Assembly: GCA_016218815.1 (NCBI GenBank)
Contig: JACRCX010000037.1
Location: 29,694 to 93,693 of the forward strand
Reading direction: 5' to 3'
From: Deltaproteobacteria bacterium
Lineage (GTDB): Bacteria; Myxococcota_A; Polyangia; DRWM01; JAAZOP01
DNA length: 64,000 bases
The notes beneath the pieces are model-generated. The model saw nothing but the letters and a program-made list of their open reading frames with translations, did no database searches and was not told the origin of the DNA. Positions 54,276 through 63,552 of the stretch are shown one piece after another. Each line of letters starts with the position of its first letter. Positions within the stretch are counted from its first letter, which is position 1. Made by a program: the position numbers and the translations under genes.

Positions 54276-56273
54276 ATGTACGACAGACTGCTCCAGCCCC
54301 TGCAGCTCCGTCACCGCACCGTCCGCAACCGCATCGTCATGCCGGCGATGCACATGGGCTACACGCCGCAGGGCGAGGTGACCCAGCGGCTCATTGATTT
54401 CTATTCGGCGCGGTCGCGCGGCGGCGCCGGGCTGATCGTCGTCGGCGCCTGCACGATCGACGAGTTCTCCGGCGGGCCGTTCTTCATCTCGCTGCGCGAC
54501 GGCAGCTTCGTCCCCGGCATGCACCGCCTGGCCCACGCCATCCAGGAGCACGGCGCGCTCGCCGCCGTCCAGCTCCTCCACGCCGGCCGCTACGTCCACT
54601 CGTTCCTCATCGGCGGCAAGCCCGCCCTGGCTCCCTCCGCCGTGCCTTCCCGCTACACCCGCGAGACGCCTCGCGAGCTGACCTACGACGAGATCCGCGA
54701 GGTGATCCTGCACTACGCCTCCGCGGCCGCACGGGCCGTCGAGGCCGGCTTCGACGCCGTCGAGGTCATCGCCTCCGCCGGCTACCTCGTCGCCCAGTTC
54801 CTCTCCCCCGTGACCAACCTGCGCACCGACGACTACGGCGGGAAGACGCTGCCCGGCCGCGCGAGGTTCGGTCTGGAAGTGGCGCGCGCCGTGCGCGCCG
54901 CCGTGGGCGACTCGACCGTCGTCGGCTTCCGCCTCGCCGGCAACGACTTCGTCCCGGGCGGCAACACCAACACCCAGGCCGCCGAGTTCGCCAGGCTGCT
55001 GGAGGCCGAGGGTGTGGACTACGTGAGCGTGACCGGCGGGTGGCACGAGACCCGCGTGCCGCAGATCATCGCCGCCGTGCCCCAGGGCGCCTACGCCTAT
55101 CTCGCCCGCGGCGTCCGCGAGCGCGTCGGCATCCCGGTCTTCGCCGCCAACCGCATCAATCATCCGGGAATCGGCGAGCGGATTCTCGCCGACGGCCTGG
55201 CCGACGCCGTCTGTTTCGGCCGCGCGCTGATCGCCGATCCCGACCTGCCCCGCAAGGCGATCGAGGGCCGGCAGGACCGCGTCGTGCGCTGCGTCGGCTG
55301 CGGCCAGGGCTGCTTCGACAAGGTGATGAGCCTGGAAGCCGTGACGTGCATGGTGAATCCCCTGGCCGGCAGGGAAGGCGAGCCGCCCCCAGCCCCCTGC
55401 GTGCGCCGCAAGAAAGTGCTGGTCGTCGGCGGCGGCCCCGCGGGCCTCATGGCCGCGGCCACCGCCGCCGAGCGCGGGCACGAGGTCATCCTCCACGAGC
55501 GCGTCAACCTCGGCGGACAGCTCGCCCTCGCCGCCGCCTCGCCCGGCCGCCGCGAGCTGCGCCTCATCGCCAACGACCTCGAGGCCCGCGCCCTCGCCGC
55601 CGGCGTCAGCCTGCGCGTCGGGCAGCCGCTCGACGCCGACGCCATCGTCTCGTTCGGAGCCGACGCCGTCGTGTTCGCCACCGGCGGGCGCCCGCTGCAG
55701 CCCCGGATCCCGGGCAGCGACGGTCCCAACGTGCAGCACGCCTGGGACGTGCTCGCCGGCCGCTCAGTGCCGGGCCGCTCCGTCGCCGTCATCGGCGGCG
55801 GCGCCGTCGGTGTCGACGTCGCCCGCCACATCGCCCTCCTCGGATCCCTCGACGCCGACACCATCCGCTTCCTCCTCGTCGAGGAGGCCGAGGCGCCCGA
55901 GGAGATCCGCCGCCTGGCCCGCCGCGGCACCCGCCAGGTCACTCTCGTCGAGATGCGCGGCAAGTTCGGCGCCGACATCGGCGTCTCCACCCGCTGGTCG
56001 CTGATGCAGGACCTCGAGCGCTACGGCGTCACGATGATCGCGGGCCGCAAGGTGATCCGCATCACGCCCGAGGGCCTCGAGCTGGAGGGCGACGGACCGC
56101 TGCTCGTCACCTGCGACACCGTCGTGCTCGCCGCGGGCGCGGAGCCCGAGCGCACCCTGTACGACGCCGTCGCCTCGCGCCTGCCCGAGGCCCATCTCAT
56201 CGGCGACGCCAAGGAAGTACGCCGCGCCTTCGACGCCGTGGCCGAGGGCTACGCCGTCGGCAGCACGATCTAG
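54276..56273 (+). CDS. Old-yellow-enzyme/2,4-dienoyl-CoA reductase-like flavoprotein
   Basis: The 665-residue protein has the three-domain layout of 2,4-dienoyl-CoA reductase, trimethylamine dehydrogenase and enoate reductase. An FMN TIM barrel comes first (RNRIVMPAMHMGYTPQGEVT, LLHAGRY, GFRLAGNDF), then a [4Fe-4S] site CVGCGQGCFDKVMSLEAVTC, an FAD Rossmann KVLVVGGGPAGLMAAATAAE and a second nucleotide fold VAVIGGGAVGVDVARHIALL. It would use NAD(P)H to reduce an unsaturated substrate in the cytoplasm. AGGAGG precedes the ATG. It converges on the OPT transporter gene with a four-base overlap. Confidence 0.88.
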   Translation: MYDRLLQPLQLRHRTVRNRIVMPAMHMGYTPQGEVTQRLIDFYSARSRGGAGLIVVGACTIDEFSGGPFFISLRDGSFVPGMHRLAHAIQEHGALAAVQLLHAGRYVHSFLIGGKPALAPSAVPSRYTRETPRELTYDEIREVILHYASAAARAVEAGFDAVEVIASAGYLVAQFLSPVTNLRTDDYGGKTLPGRARFGLEVARAVRAAVGDSTVVGFRLAGNDFVPGGNTNTQAAEFARLLEAEGVDYVSVTGGWHETRVPQIIAAVPQGAYAYLARGVRERVGIPVFAANRINHPGIGERILADGLADAVCFGRALIADPDLPRKAIEGRQDRVVRCVGCGQGCFDKVMSLEAVTCMVNPLAGREGEPPPAPCVRRKKVLVVGGGPAGLMAAATAAERGHEVILHERVNLGGQLALAAASPGRRELRLIANDLEARALAAGVSLRVGQPLDADAIVSFGADAVVFATGGRPLQPRIPGSDGPNVQHAWDVLAGRSVPGRSVAVIGGGAVGVDVARHIALLGSLDADTIRFLLVEEAEAPEEIRRLARRGTRQVTLVEMRGKFGADIGVSTRWSLMQDLERYGVTMIAGRKVIRITPEGLELEGDGPLLVTCDTVVLAAGAEPERTLYDAVASRLPEAHLIGDAKEVRRAFDAVAEGYAVGSTI

Positions 56274-59116
56274 GAGGAGCCCTCGTCGTCCTTCTTCGCC
56301 GCCGCCGTGGCCGCCAGCGCCCACTTGGCGCCGAGGCTCGCGAGGAAGTAGCAGAGGACGGCCAGGACCAGCAGCGCGGCGAATCCGAGGAGCTGGCCCG
56401 TGCGTCCGTCGTACCAGTGCTGCGCCTCGCTCGCCAGAACCTCCTCGCATGACTGGCCCTTGGGCACGTTGACCTCGCCGCAGGACGTCAGCGGCGCCCG
56501 CGGCTTGCCATCGACCAGGATCTCCCGGTGCGTCTTCGCCTTCTCCGACTCGACCTGGCGCACCTCGCAGCTCGACCCTTCCGGCAGGCGCAGCTCCTCG
56601 CAGGAAGTGACCGGGCCGCGCGCCTTCCCGTCCACCAGCACCTCGAAGCTCGCCAGTGCCACCCGGTCCACCGTCTCCCGGACCTCGCACTTTCGCTTCT
56701 CGTCCAGCTTGAGCTGCTCGCAGGGGACGAACTCGCCGAGCGGAACCTCATCGACGACGAGCTCTCGCTTCGTCTCGCCGTCCCAGGTCGTCGTCTCGCG
56801 CACCTCGCACGGCTGCCCGGGGACCAGCTTCAGCTCGTCGCACGTGGATACCGGCGGCCGGACCTTGCCGTCGACGACCAGCTCCATGCGGGGAACCGAG
56901 CGCTCGCCGCCGCTGAACTTCTCGCGGCAGTCCCGGCCGGCCGGCAAGGCGAGCATCGCGCACGGGGCGAGCCCGTGCAGCGGCCGGCCGTCCAGGAACA
57001 CCTCGGGCCGCGTCTTGGCCGGTTCGTCCACGACCCAGCGCGACTCGCAACGCTGGCCCGGGGCGAGCTTGAGATCGCGGCACAGGAAGCTCGCGCTCTT
57101 GTCCTGGCCCGCGACGACCGGGTGGAAGCCGTACGTCTCGCCGACGCTCAGGTAGCGGATCGGCGCGCCGACCGCGGGAAGGCGCAGCACTGCCGTTACC
57201 AGCCCGATGATCGCCGCGCCGGCCATGAGGCCCGAGGCGATCAGCGTGCCTTGTTCGGCGCGCATCTTCTTGACGTCCTCCCGGCCGCCCGTCTTGGAGA
57301 TGATCCAGGCCACGACTGCGCCCGCCAGTACGGCGAGGTTGATCGCCAGCGGGAGGTACATGCCGAGCGCGAAAGCGAGCATCGGCACGCCGGCCATGAA
57401 GAGCAGGACGGCGACCAGGCCGCCCACGCCGTAGAGCAGCCATGGCTGGTTCGTCGCGTCGGACATCAGGCCCTTGGACACGGCGGCCAGCATGTTCGCC
57501 TGGGGCGCCGGCAGGACCTTGTCGTTGGAGACCATCTGCCCCGTCACGGGATCCTGCACCAGGAAGTGGTAGGCCTGGTCCATCAGCGGCACGACGAAGG
57601 CGATGACCAGCGCCGCGACGACCACGCCGAGGAATTTCCAAATCTGCTGGTTGCGTGGCGTCGAGCCGATCCAGTAGCCGATCTTGAAATCGGTGACGAG
57701 CGCACCGGAGGTCGACAACGCCGTGCACACTGCCGTGCCGATGATGAGAGCGATGACCATCCCGGCCGAGCCCGACAGGCCCGTCAGGATCATGGCGATG
57801 ATCGACAGCACGACCGTGATCAGCGTCATCCCGGAGACAGGGTTGACCCCGACGATCGCGATCGCCTGCGCCGCCACCGGCGTGAACAGGAACGACAGCA
57901 GGAACCCGACGATCATCCCCACCACGGCGAACGTCAGGCACTCGCCCGTCGTGTACGACACGCCGCCTTCCTGCGGCGTCACCGCCGCGACGATGAAGAA
58001 GATGACGCCCATCGTCACCATCAGGCCCAGCTCGAAGAGCAACACCGTCTTGGGCTTCAGATCCCACTGCGTCCGCTCCGGCGCCGCTTCGCCGCCCCCC
58101 TTGCGCCCCAGGCCTTTGAACCCCAGCGACACCGAGCCCGCCACGATCTTGCCCATGCGCAGGATGCCGATCAGGCCGGACACCGCGATCGCCCCGATGC
58201 CGATCGGCTTGACGAAGGCCCCGAACACGGCGCCGGGGGACATCGTGCCGAGGTTGTACGTGTGGCCCGCGTAGGCGAACGCGGCGTTGCCCCCGCCCAC
58301 CAGCTTGATGACCGGGACGATGACCAGCACGGCCAGGACCGAGCCGGAGGCGATGATCGAGGCGTACTTGATGCCGATGATGTAGCCCAGCCCGAACAGC
58401 GCCGCGATCCCCGCGATCTGCAGCTCGAACCCGTGGCCCCGCAGCCACGCCCCGGAATCCCCCAGGACCGCGGTGGTGGAGATCCCCGAGTTCCACAGGT
58501 GCACGCCCTCGACCAGGAAGTCGAACAGCGCGCCCAGCGCGAACGAAAGCAGCAGGATCTTCCCCGCGCCGCCGGCCGTGCTCTCGCCCGCGACCAGGAT
58601 CTCGTTGATCGCGGTCGCCTCCGGGAAGGGCAGCTCCCCGTGCATGTCCTTCACGAAGTACTTGCGCAACGGGATGATGAGCACGATCCCCAGGAAGCCG
58701 CCGACCGTGCACGCCAGCAGGATCTGCCACCAGGAGACCGCCTGCTGGTTGATGTACAACGCGGGGATGACGAACGTCGCCCCCGCCGCCACCACGCCCG
58801 AGGCCTGGCCGATGCTCTGCACCATCACGTTCTCCAGGATGGTGCTCTTGGTCTTCTTGAGCCGGCCGAAGAAGATGGCCAGGATCGCGATCGGGATCGA
58901 TGCCTCGATCGCGTTGCCCGCGCGCAGCGCCATGTACACGCACGCGGCGGAGAAGATGACGACCATGATCACGCCCAGCCCGACCGACCACGGCGTGACC
59001 TCGGCCCGCTTGTCGCCCGCGGGCACGATCGGCTCGTACGTCTCTCCGTCCTTGAGCTTGCGGTAGGCCGAATCGGGCAACAGCTTCGACCCGGACTTGC
59101 TCGGCGCGTCGTGCAT
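56270..59116 (-). CDS. OPT-family transporter with six extracytoplasmic two-cysteine repeats
   Basis: The 948-residue protein is an oligopeptide transporter (OPT) family member with many membrane helices (VGLGVIMVVIFSAACVYMAL; LLACTVGGFLGIVLIIPLRK; the NPVSGMT motif in GVNPVSGMTLITVVLSII). After about residue 670 it departs from the family: six units of about 40 residues, each with C-x10-C (CRDLKLAPGQRC, CAMLALPAGRDC, CDELKLVPGQPC, CEQLKLDEKRKC, CEELRLPEGSSC, CGEVNVPKGQSC), then one last membrane helix (LLGFAALLVLAVLCYFLASL). OPT proteins move peptides or metal chelates; the repeats may bind ligand, metal or partner outside the membrane. GGAGGG precedes the ATG. Confidence 0.85.
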   Translation of the reverse strand: MHDAPSKSGSKLLPDSAYRKLKDGETYEPIVPAGDKRAEVTPWSVGLGVIMVVIFSAACVYMALRAGNAIEASIPIAILAIFFGRLKKTKSTILENVMVQSIGQASGVVAAGATFVIPALYINQQAVSWWQILLACTVGGFLGIVLIIPLRKYFVKDMHGELPFPEATAINEILVAGESTAGGAGKILLLSFALGALFDFLVEGVHLWNSGISTTAVLGDSGAWLRGHGFELQIAGIAALFGLGYIIGIKYASIIASGSVLAVLVIVPVIKLVGGGNAAFAYAGHTYNLGTMSPGAVFGAFVKPIGIGAIAVSGLIGILRMGKIVAGSVSLGFKGLGRKGGGEAAPERTQWDLKPKTVLLFELGLMVTMGVIFFIVAAVTPQEGGVSYTTGECLTFAVVGMIVGFLLSFLFTPVAAQAIAIVGVNPVSGMTLITVVLSIIAMILTGLSGSAGMVIALIIGTAVCTALSTSGALVTDFKIGYWIGSTPRNQQIWKFLGVVVAALVIAFVVPLMDQAYHFLVQDPVTGQMVSNDKVLPAPQANMLAAVSKGLMSDATNQPWLLYGVGGLVAVLLFMAGVPMLAFALGMYLPLAINLAVLAGAVVAWIISKTGGREDVKKMRAEQGTLIASGLMAGAAIIGLVTAVLRLPAVGAPIRYLSVGETYGFHPVVAGQDKSASFLCRDLKLAPGQRCESRWVVDEPAKTRPEVFLDGRPLHGLAPCAMLALPAGRDCREKFSGGERSVPRMELVVDGKVRPPVSTCDELKLVPGQPCEVRETTTWDGETKRELVVDEVPLGEFVPCEQLKLDEKRKCEVRETVDRVALASFEVLVDGKARGPVTSCEELRLPEGSSCEVRQVESEKAKTHREILVDGKPRAPLTSCGEVNVPKGQSCEEVLASEAQHWYDGRTGQLLGFAALLVLAVLCYFLASLGAKWALAATAAAKKDDEGSS

Positions 59117-59554
59117 GGGCCCTCCGATCTTCCCCGAAAGAACGATCGACGGATGCTACCACACGGTCGCCGCGCCGGTCACTCCCGCGACGCGAGGTGC
59201 CCAGCGCGGTGCCGACGAGGATGGTCTTGCTCATGCCGCCGCGACGATCACCCCCTCGTGCGACTTCGTACGGCAGCACGTGGCGGCCTGTGGCGGACCT
59301 TGACTGTCGGTCGCGGCTTGGTCATCATCGACTCGTTCGCGCTGAACGGATCGCAGTCGGAGGAGGCCGTGCCCCATCTCATCTGCCCGGGTTCGGGATC
59401 CCCCCCCCCCCCCCCTGATTTCGCACAGTTACGGAAATCATGGCGTGTGGCGTGCTCGTCCTCCGGCCGGCGGCGAGCGGCGTCGCTGGGTCGGATCGGT
59501 CCGCCGATGGGCATCCGGGTCGAGGACAACAGGTCCGTGGAGAGGACACGCAGC
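59117..59554. other. Gene-free interval upstream of the TetR gene
   Basis: No gene is supported in these 438 bases between the divergent transporter and regulator genes. A possible plus-strand promoter, TTGACT-N17-CATCAT (59300-59328), and a C16 tract (59400-59415) are present. A reading MSKTILVGTALGTSRRG on the minus strand is too short and unlike any family. Confidence 0.6.
59400..59415. repeat. Homopolymer of 16 C
   Basis: A run of 16 cytosines directly after GGGAT, 140 bases before the TetR start codon. Such tracts slip easily and can tune promoters; it may also be a sequencing or assembly artefact. Confidence 0.7.
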
Positions 59555-60265
59555 ATGACGAGATCAAGGCTGGAAGGGATGCGTCGGACGCCGCCCAACG
59601 GCGTTGGGCGGCGGACCGCGGGTGGTGCCGACGACGGCTGCGATCCGATCATCGAAGCGGCGGCGCGGCTGTTCGAGCAGAAGGGATACGACGAGGCGAC
59701 GGTGGAGGAGATCGGGATCCTGGCCGGTTGGTGCCGGCAGGCGGTTCATACGAAGTACGACACGAAGCAGGACATCCTGGCCGCCATCGTGCTGGAGTTC
59801 TTCCGTGGGTTCGGGCAGCACGTGATGACCTGGGAGGCCGAGCGAGTGGAACAGGGTGCGGGCGTGCGGGACCTCGGGACGAAGGAGGTGGTCCGGATCG
59901 AGCATCTTGTCGGAGCGCTCCAGGACTACCTTCGCCGCCGCGGTTCGGTCGCGCGGGTGGCTCTGGCGTCACGCAACCTGCCGTGGCTGGCCCGTCAGAC
60001 GCGGCCGGCCCAGCGCCAGATGGCGCAGCTCGTCCGGTACCACCTGCCGGACGTGCCGGTGAGCATGGTCGTGGTGCAGCTCGTGTTCGAGCTGCTCCGG
60101 TGCGTGGCGTGCGTGGACGGGGCGGAGTCGGACGGTGGCGAAGCAGGTTTGGCGGTCGACAAGGTCACGGGCGTGCTTCATCTGCTTTCCCTGCTGGTCC
60201 GGCCGTCAACCGGCGAGCGACTGCCGCCGCCCGGCCCGTTACGAAATCCCGACGGGCTCCTCTGA
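59555..60265 (+). CDS. TetR-family transcriptional regulator
   Basis: The 236-residue protein has a TetR helix-turn-helix at about residues 30-75: DPIIEAAARLFEQKGYDEAT, VEEIGILAGWCRQAVHTKYD and TKQDILAAIVLEFF. The C-terminal ligand domain is not assignable to a subclass (LVGALQDYLRRRGSVARVAL, MAQLVRYHLPDVPVSMVVVQ). GGAGAGGA precedes the ATG at 59555; an internal ATG at 59579 is possible. It is divergent from the OPT transporter gene and could regulate it, an inference from layout only. Confidence 0.8.
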   Translation: MTRSRLEGMRRTPPNGVGRRTAGGADDGCDPIIEAAARLFEQKGYDEATVEEIGILAGWCRQAVHTKYDTKQDILAAIVLEFFRGFGQHVMTWEAERVEQGAGVRDLGTKEVVRIEHLVGALQDYLRRRGSVARVALASRNLPWLARQTRPAQRQMAQLVRYHLPDVPVSMVVVQLVFELLRCVACVDGAESDGGEAGLAVDKVTGVLHLLSLLVRPSTGERLPPPGPLRNPDGLL

Positions 60266-60324
60266 CTCGGGGCGCACGCGGTCCGAGAGGTGCTCCGTCG
60301 CGCATCATACCCGTCCCAAACCCG

Positions 60325-61833
60325 CTACTCGGCGCTCTCGAACAGCCGCAGGTACAGGGGAGCTCCCACGGTACCCGAGTAGATTACGGCGAAGCCAGCG
60401 TCGGCCCACGTCGTACCGAACCACAACGGCGGCAATGCACCTGGGGCGGGCTCGACGTCCCGGAGCCCGGAGATCGCGACCCCGTGACGGTCCGTGCGCA
60501 TGTACGACAGGCGACGCCCCCAAGTCGTAACCAGCGACAGGCCGTCCCCGCCCGGCGCGAGCGATACCGACAAGAAGCCGTCTGCCTCCGGCAGCGCGTT
60601 CCGGACCGGCGGGCCGGCCAGGGTCCCGTCGGACGTGAAGAACGCGACCCGGAGGTTCGCGGAGCCCTCGATGTCGGGGGAGGCCAACCACGACGTGACC
60701 CACCTCGACTGGGATTCCAGCCACTTCACGTGACCGTCGCCGTAGTTGCCCAGGACACCGGAGTAGACCGGATGGTCGAGGCCGGCGTCGACCTTCTCGA
60801 AGCGCAGTGCCCTGAATTCACCTCGCCCATCTGGCCACCCGGCCTCGACGGGGACCACCAGTCCGTACCCGTCCGTCCCGGCCGCGATGTCGGCCGGACC
60901 CCACGCGGTCTCATCCACGACGTACACTGGACCGATCCGGTTGCCATCGGAGTCGATCCGGCGAACATGGATCGTCAACCACCCGCGCGACTCGTCTCCC
61001 GAGCAGTCGGAGGACCAGGTCACCGCGATCGTTCCGTCCGGCGCGACGTCGGCGGCCGGCGCGAACTTTGGGCTGCCGCCTTCAACCAGGACAGGTGCCC
61101 CCAGCGGCTTGCCGGCGGCATCGAGCCGGAGGTACCAAAGGCCCGACCGGTCGGTGAAGAAGAGCCCGAATCCGTCCCCGAGCCATACCACCTCCGCGGA
61201 AGCGATTACAGCAAGGACCGTCGGCAGCCTCCATTCTGCATCGATGCGCCGTCCGGCCTTGTCGAACCTCCAGAACCTGACCCGCGCACCGAATCCTTCC
61301 CCGGGATCAAGCTGCTGGAGCCAGACCGTCGCGAACTCGCTCCCGGTCCACACCAACGGAAGTTCCCATGTGCAGTTGTTCCCCATGCGTGCATCGGACA
61401 GGGGGACGGGATCCCCCGACGGGACGTAATCGCCGCCACCCGGCTCGGGCGCCAGGGGAGGGTCGCCGCCGCCGAGCCGGCACAGCCAGTCGCATCCGTC
61501 GCCGTCCATCCGGTTCCAGTCGTCGCACTCCTCCCCCGGGTCCAGCACTCCGTCGCCGCAGGCAGGGGCGGGCGGCAGCACGATGACCTCGGAAGCCTCC
61601 CAGCCAGCGCCGTCCAGCTCGAAACCGTCCCCCAAGAGATCCGTCGCCCCGTCCTCCGACGGCTCGCCGTCGGGGACGGTTCCGTCACCGTTCTCGCCGC
61701 CGACCTCGGCTCCGTCCGCAGTATCGGAGCCGCCCCCCCCGAGGCCGGCCCCGGCGCACGCGCCGAGAACGAACAGCAGCCCAGGCACCGCCGCCGAGAC
61801 GGTGGCCGTTGCGGGCTGACGCAAGTCGATCAT
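60325..61833 (-). CDS. Myxococcota-type repeat lipoprotein, tandem copy 2
   Basis: The 502-residue protein has a signal with lipobox (VPGLLFVLGAC), an acidic Gly/Asp linker (GGGGSDTADGAEVGGENGDG), and a cysteine-rich repeat CGDGVLDPGEECDDWNRMDG + DGCDWLC typical of myxobacterial proteins. A beta-propeller-like body follows (LPLVWTGSEFATVWLQQLDP, DGTIAVTWSSDC, GTDGYGLVVPVEAGWPDG, WFGTTWADAGFAVIYSG). It is very similar along its whole length to the protein of 61900-63402. Start at the ATG 61833; an in-frame reading to 61896 has no signal-like sequence. A surface or binding role is likely but unknown. Confidence 0.75.
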   Translation of the reverse strand: MIDLRQPATATVSAAVPGLLFVLGACAGAGLGGGGSDTADGAEVGGENGDGTVPDGEPSEDGATDLLGDGFELDGAGWEASEVIVLPPAPACGDGVLDPGEECDDWNRMDGDGCDWLCRLGGGDPPLAPEPGGGDYVPSGDPVPLSDARMGNNCTWELPLVWTGSEFATVWLQQLDPGEGFGARVRFWRFDKAGRRIDAEWRLPTVLAVIASAEVVWLGDGFGLFFTDRSGLWYLRLDAAGKPLGAPVLVEGGSPKFAPAADVAPDGTIAVTWSSDCSGDESRGWLTIHVRRIDSDGNRIGPVYVVDETAWGPADIAAGTDGYGLVVPVEAGWPDGRGEFRALRFEKVDAGLDHPVYSGVLGNYGDGHVKWLESQSRWVTSWLASPDIEGSANLRVAFFTSDGTLAGPPVRNALPEADGFLSVSLAPGGDGLSLVTTWGRRLSYMRTDRHGVAISGLRDVEPAPGALPPLWFGTTWADAGFAVIYSGTVGAPLYLRLFESAE

Positions 61834-61899
61834 GAAGTCCGCCACCCTCCGGCCGGTAGTTGGTTCGAGTATCGGTGCGCTAACGCCATCGCGCACCCT

Positions 61900-63402
61900 C
61901 TACTCGGCACTCTCGAACAGCCGCAGGTAGAGAGGAGCTCCCACGGTACCCGAGTAGATTACGGCGAAGCCATCGTCGGCCCACGTCGTACCGAACAAGA
62001 ACGGCCACTCCGCGCCCGGATCCACGTCGCGGAGCCCCGAGATCGCGACACCGTGACGGTCGGTGCGCAGGTACGACAGGCGACGTGCCCAGACCGTGAC
62101 CAGCGACAGGCCGCCGCCGCCCGCCGCGATGGAAACCGGACGCACGTAGTCATCCCCCTCCAACGGGTTCCGGACCGGCGGGCCGGCCAAGGTCCCGTCG
62201 GAAGCGAAGAACGCGACCCGGAGGTTCCCGGAATCCTCAATGTCGGGGGAAGCCAACCACGACGTGACCCACCTGGATTCGGTTTGCAGCCACTTCACGT
62301 GACCGAGGCCGTAGTTGCCCAGGACGCCTGAGTAGACCGGGTGATCGAGACCGGTCTCGAGCTTCTCGAAGCGCAGTGCCCTGAATTCACCTCGGCCATC
62401 TGGCCACCCGGCCTCGACGGGGACCACCAGTCCGTACCCGTCCGTCCCGGCCGCGATGTCGGCCGGACCCCACGCGGTCTCATCCACGACGTACACGGCA
62501 CCGATCCGGTTGCCGTCGAAATCGATCCGGCGGACCCGGATCGTGAACCACCCGGTTGACTCGGCTCCGTCGCAGCCGGAAGACCAGGTCACGGCGATCG
62601 TTCCGTCCGGTGCAACGTCGGCGGCTGGCGCAAACACGGTCCAAGCCGCTTCGACAAGTACGGGCGAGCCCAATGGCTTGCCGGCGGTATCGAGCCGGAT
62701 GTACCAAAGGCCCGACCGGTCGGTGAAGAAGAGCCCGAAGCCGTCCCCGAGCCATACCACCTCCGCCGAAGCGCGAAGAGCAAGGACCGTGGGCAGCCTC
62801 CATTCCGCATCGATGCGCCGTCCAGCCCTGTCGAACCTCCAGAACCTGACCCGCGCACCGAATCCTTCCCCAAGATCGAGTTGCTGGAGCCAGACCGTCG
62901 CGAACTCGCTCCCGGTCCACACCAGGGGATGCTCCCAGATGCACCCGTTACTAACCCGCGCGTCGGACAACGGAACGGGATCTCCGGAAGGGACGTAGTC
63001 GGCGCCGCCTGGTTCGGGCGCAGGCGGCAGGTCGCCGTCCCCGACACGGCACAGCCAGTCGCACCCGTCGCCGTCCATGCGGTTCCAGTCGTCGCATTCC
63101 TCGCCCGGGTCGAGCACCCCGTCACCGCAGGCGGGGGCGGGCGGCAGCACGATGACCTCGGAAGCCTCCCAGCCCGCGGCGTCCAGCTCGAAACCGTCCC
63201 CCAAGAGGTCCGTCGCCGCTTCCTCCGACGGGTCGCCGTCGGGAACGGTCCCGTCGCCGCTCTCGCCGCCGACGTCGGCTCCGTCCGCAGTATCGGAGCC
63301 GCCCCCTCCGACGCCGGTCCCGTCGCACGCGCCCAGCACGCAGACCAGCAAGAACGCCGCCACCGAAACGGCGACCGTCGCAGTCCGGCCGGAAGCGGTC
63401 AT
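61900..63402 (-). CDS. Myxococcota-type repeat lipoprotein, tandem copy 1
   Basis: The 500-residue protein has a signal and lipobox (VSVAAFLLVCVLGAC), a Gly/Asp linker, the cysteine repeat CGDGVLDPGEECDDWNRMDG + DGCDWLC, and the same propeller-like body as its downstream neighbour. GGAGGT lies 5 bases before the ATG at 63402 and decides this start over upstream in-frame codons. Most residues are identical between the two proteins, and a stretch around 62380-62490 is almost identical in DNA to 60815-60925, so the duplication is recent or maintained by conversion. The copies differ most in the linker and in the loop after AGKPLG. Confidence 0.75.
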   Translation of the reverse strand: MTASGRTATVAVSVAAFLLVCVLGACDGTGVGGGGSDTADGADVGGESGDGTVPDGDPSEEAATDLLGDGFELDAAGWEASEVIVLPPAPACGDGVLDPGEECDDWNRMDGDGCDWLCRVGDGDLPPAPEPGGADYVPSGDPVPLSDARVSNGCIWEHPLVWTGSEFATVWLQQLDLGEGFGARVRFWRFDRAGRRIDAEWRLPTVLALRASAEVVWLGDGFGLFFTDRSGLWYIRLDTAGKPLGSPVLVEAAWTVFAPAADVAPDGTIAVTWSSGCDGAESTGWFTIRVRRIDFDGNRIGAVYVVDETAWGPADIAAGTDGYGLVVPVEAGWPDGRGEFRALRFEKLETGLDHPVYSGVLGNYGLGHVKWLQTESRWVTSWLASPDIEDSGNLRVAFFASDGTLAGPPVRNPLEGDDYVRPVSIAAGGGGLSLVTVWARRLSYLRTDRHGVAISGLRDVDPGAEWPFLFGTTWADDGFAVIYSGTVGAPLYLRLFESAE

Positions 63403-63552
63403 CAGGACCTCCATCCACTCGCCGGTGAGGTTCGGGGCGGCCCAGCCTGGACGCTCGCGAGCCGGTCGCCGGCATGAAAAGGGTAGCACTCCACGCGAAT
63501 GTCGGCCACGCACGTCGGACGGGACGATGGGCGAGCTCATGCCTCGTCGTCG

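Noticed and set aside
59120..59290. Minus-strand MSKTILVG... reading frame before the OPT gene
   Set aside because: Only its first few residues look protein-like; it runs out of frame into the transporter gene.
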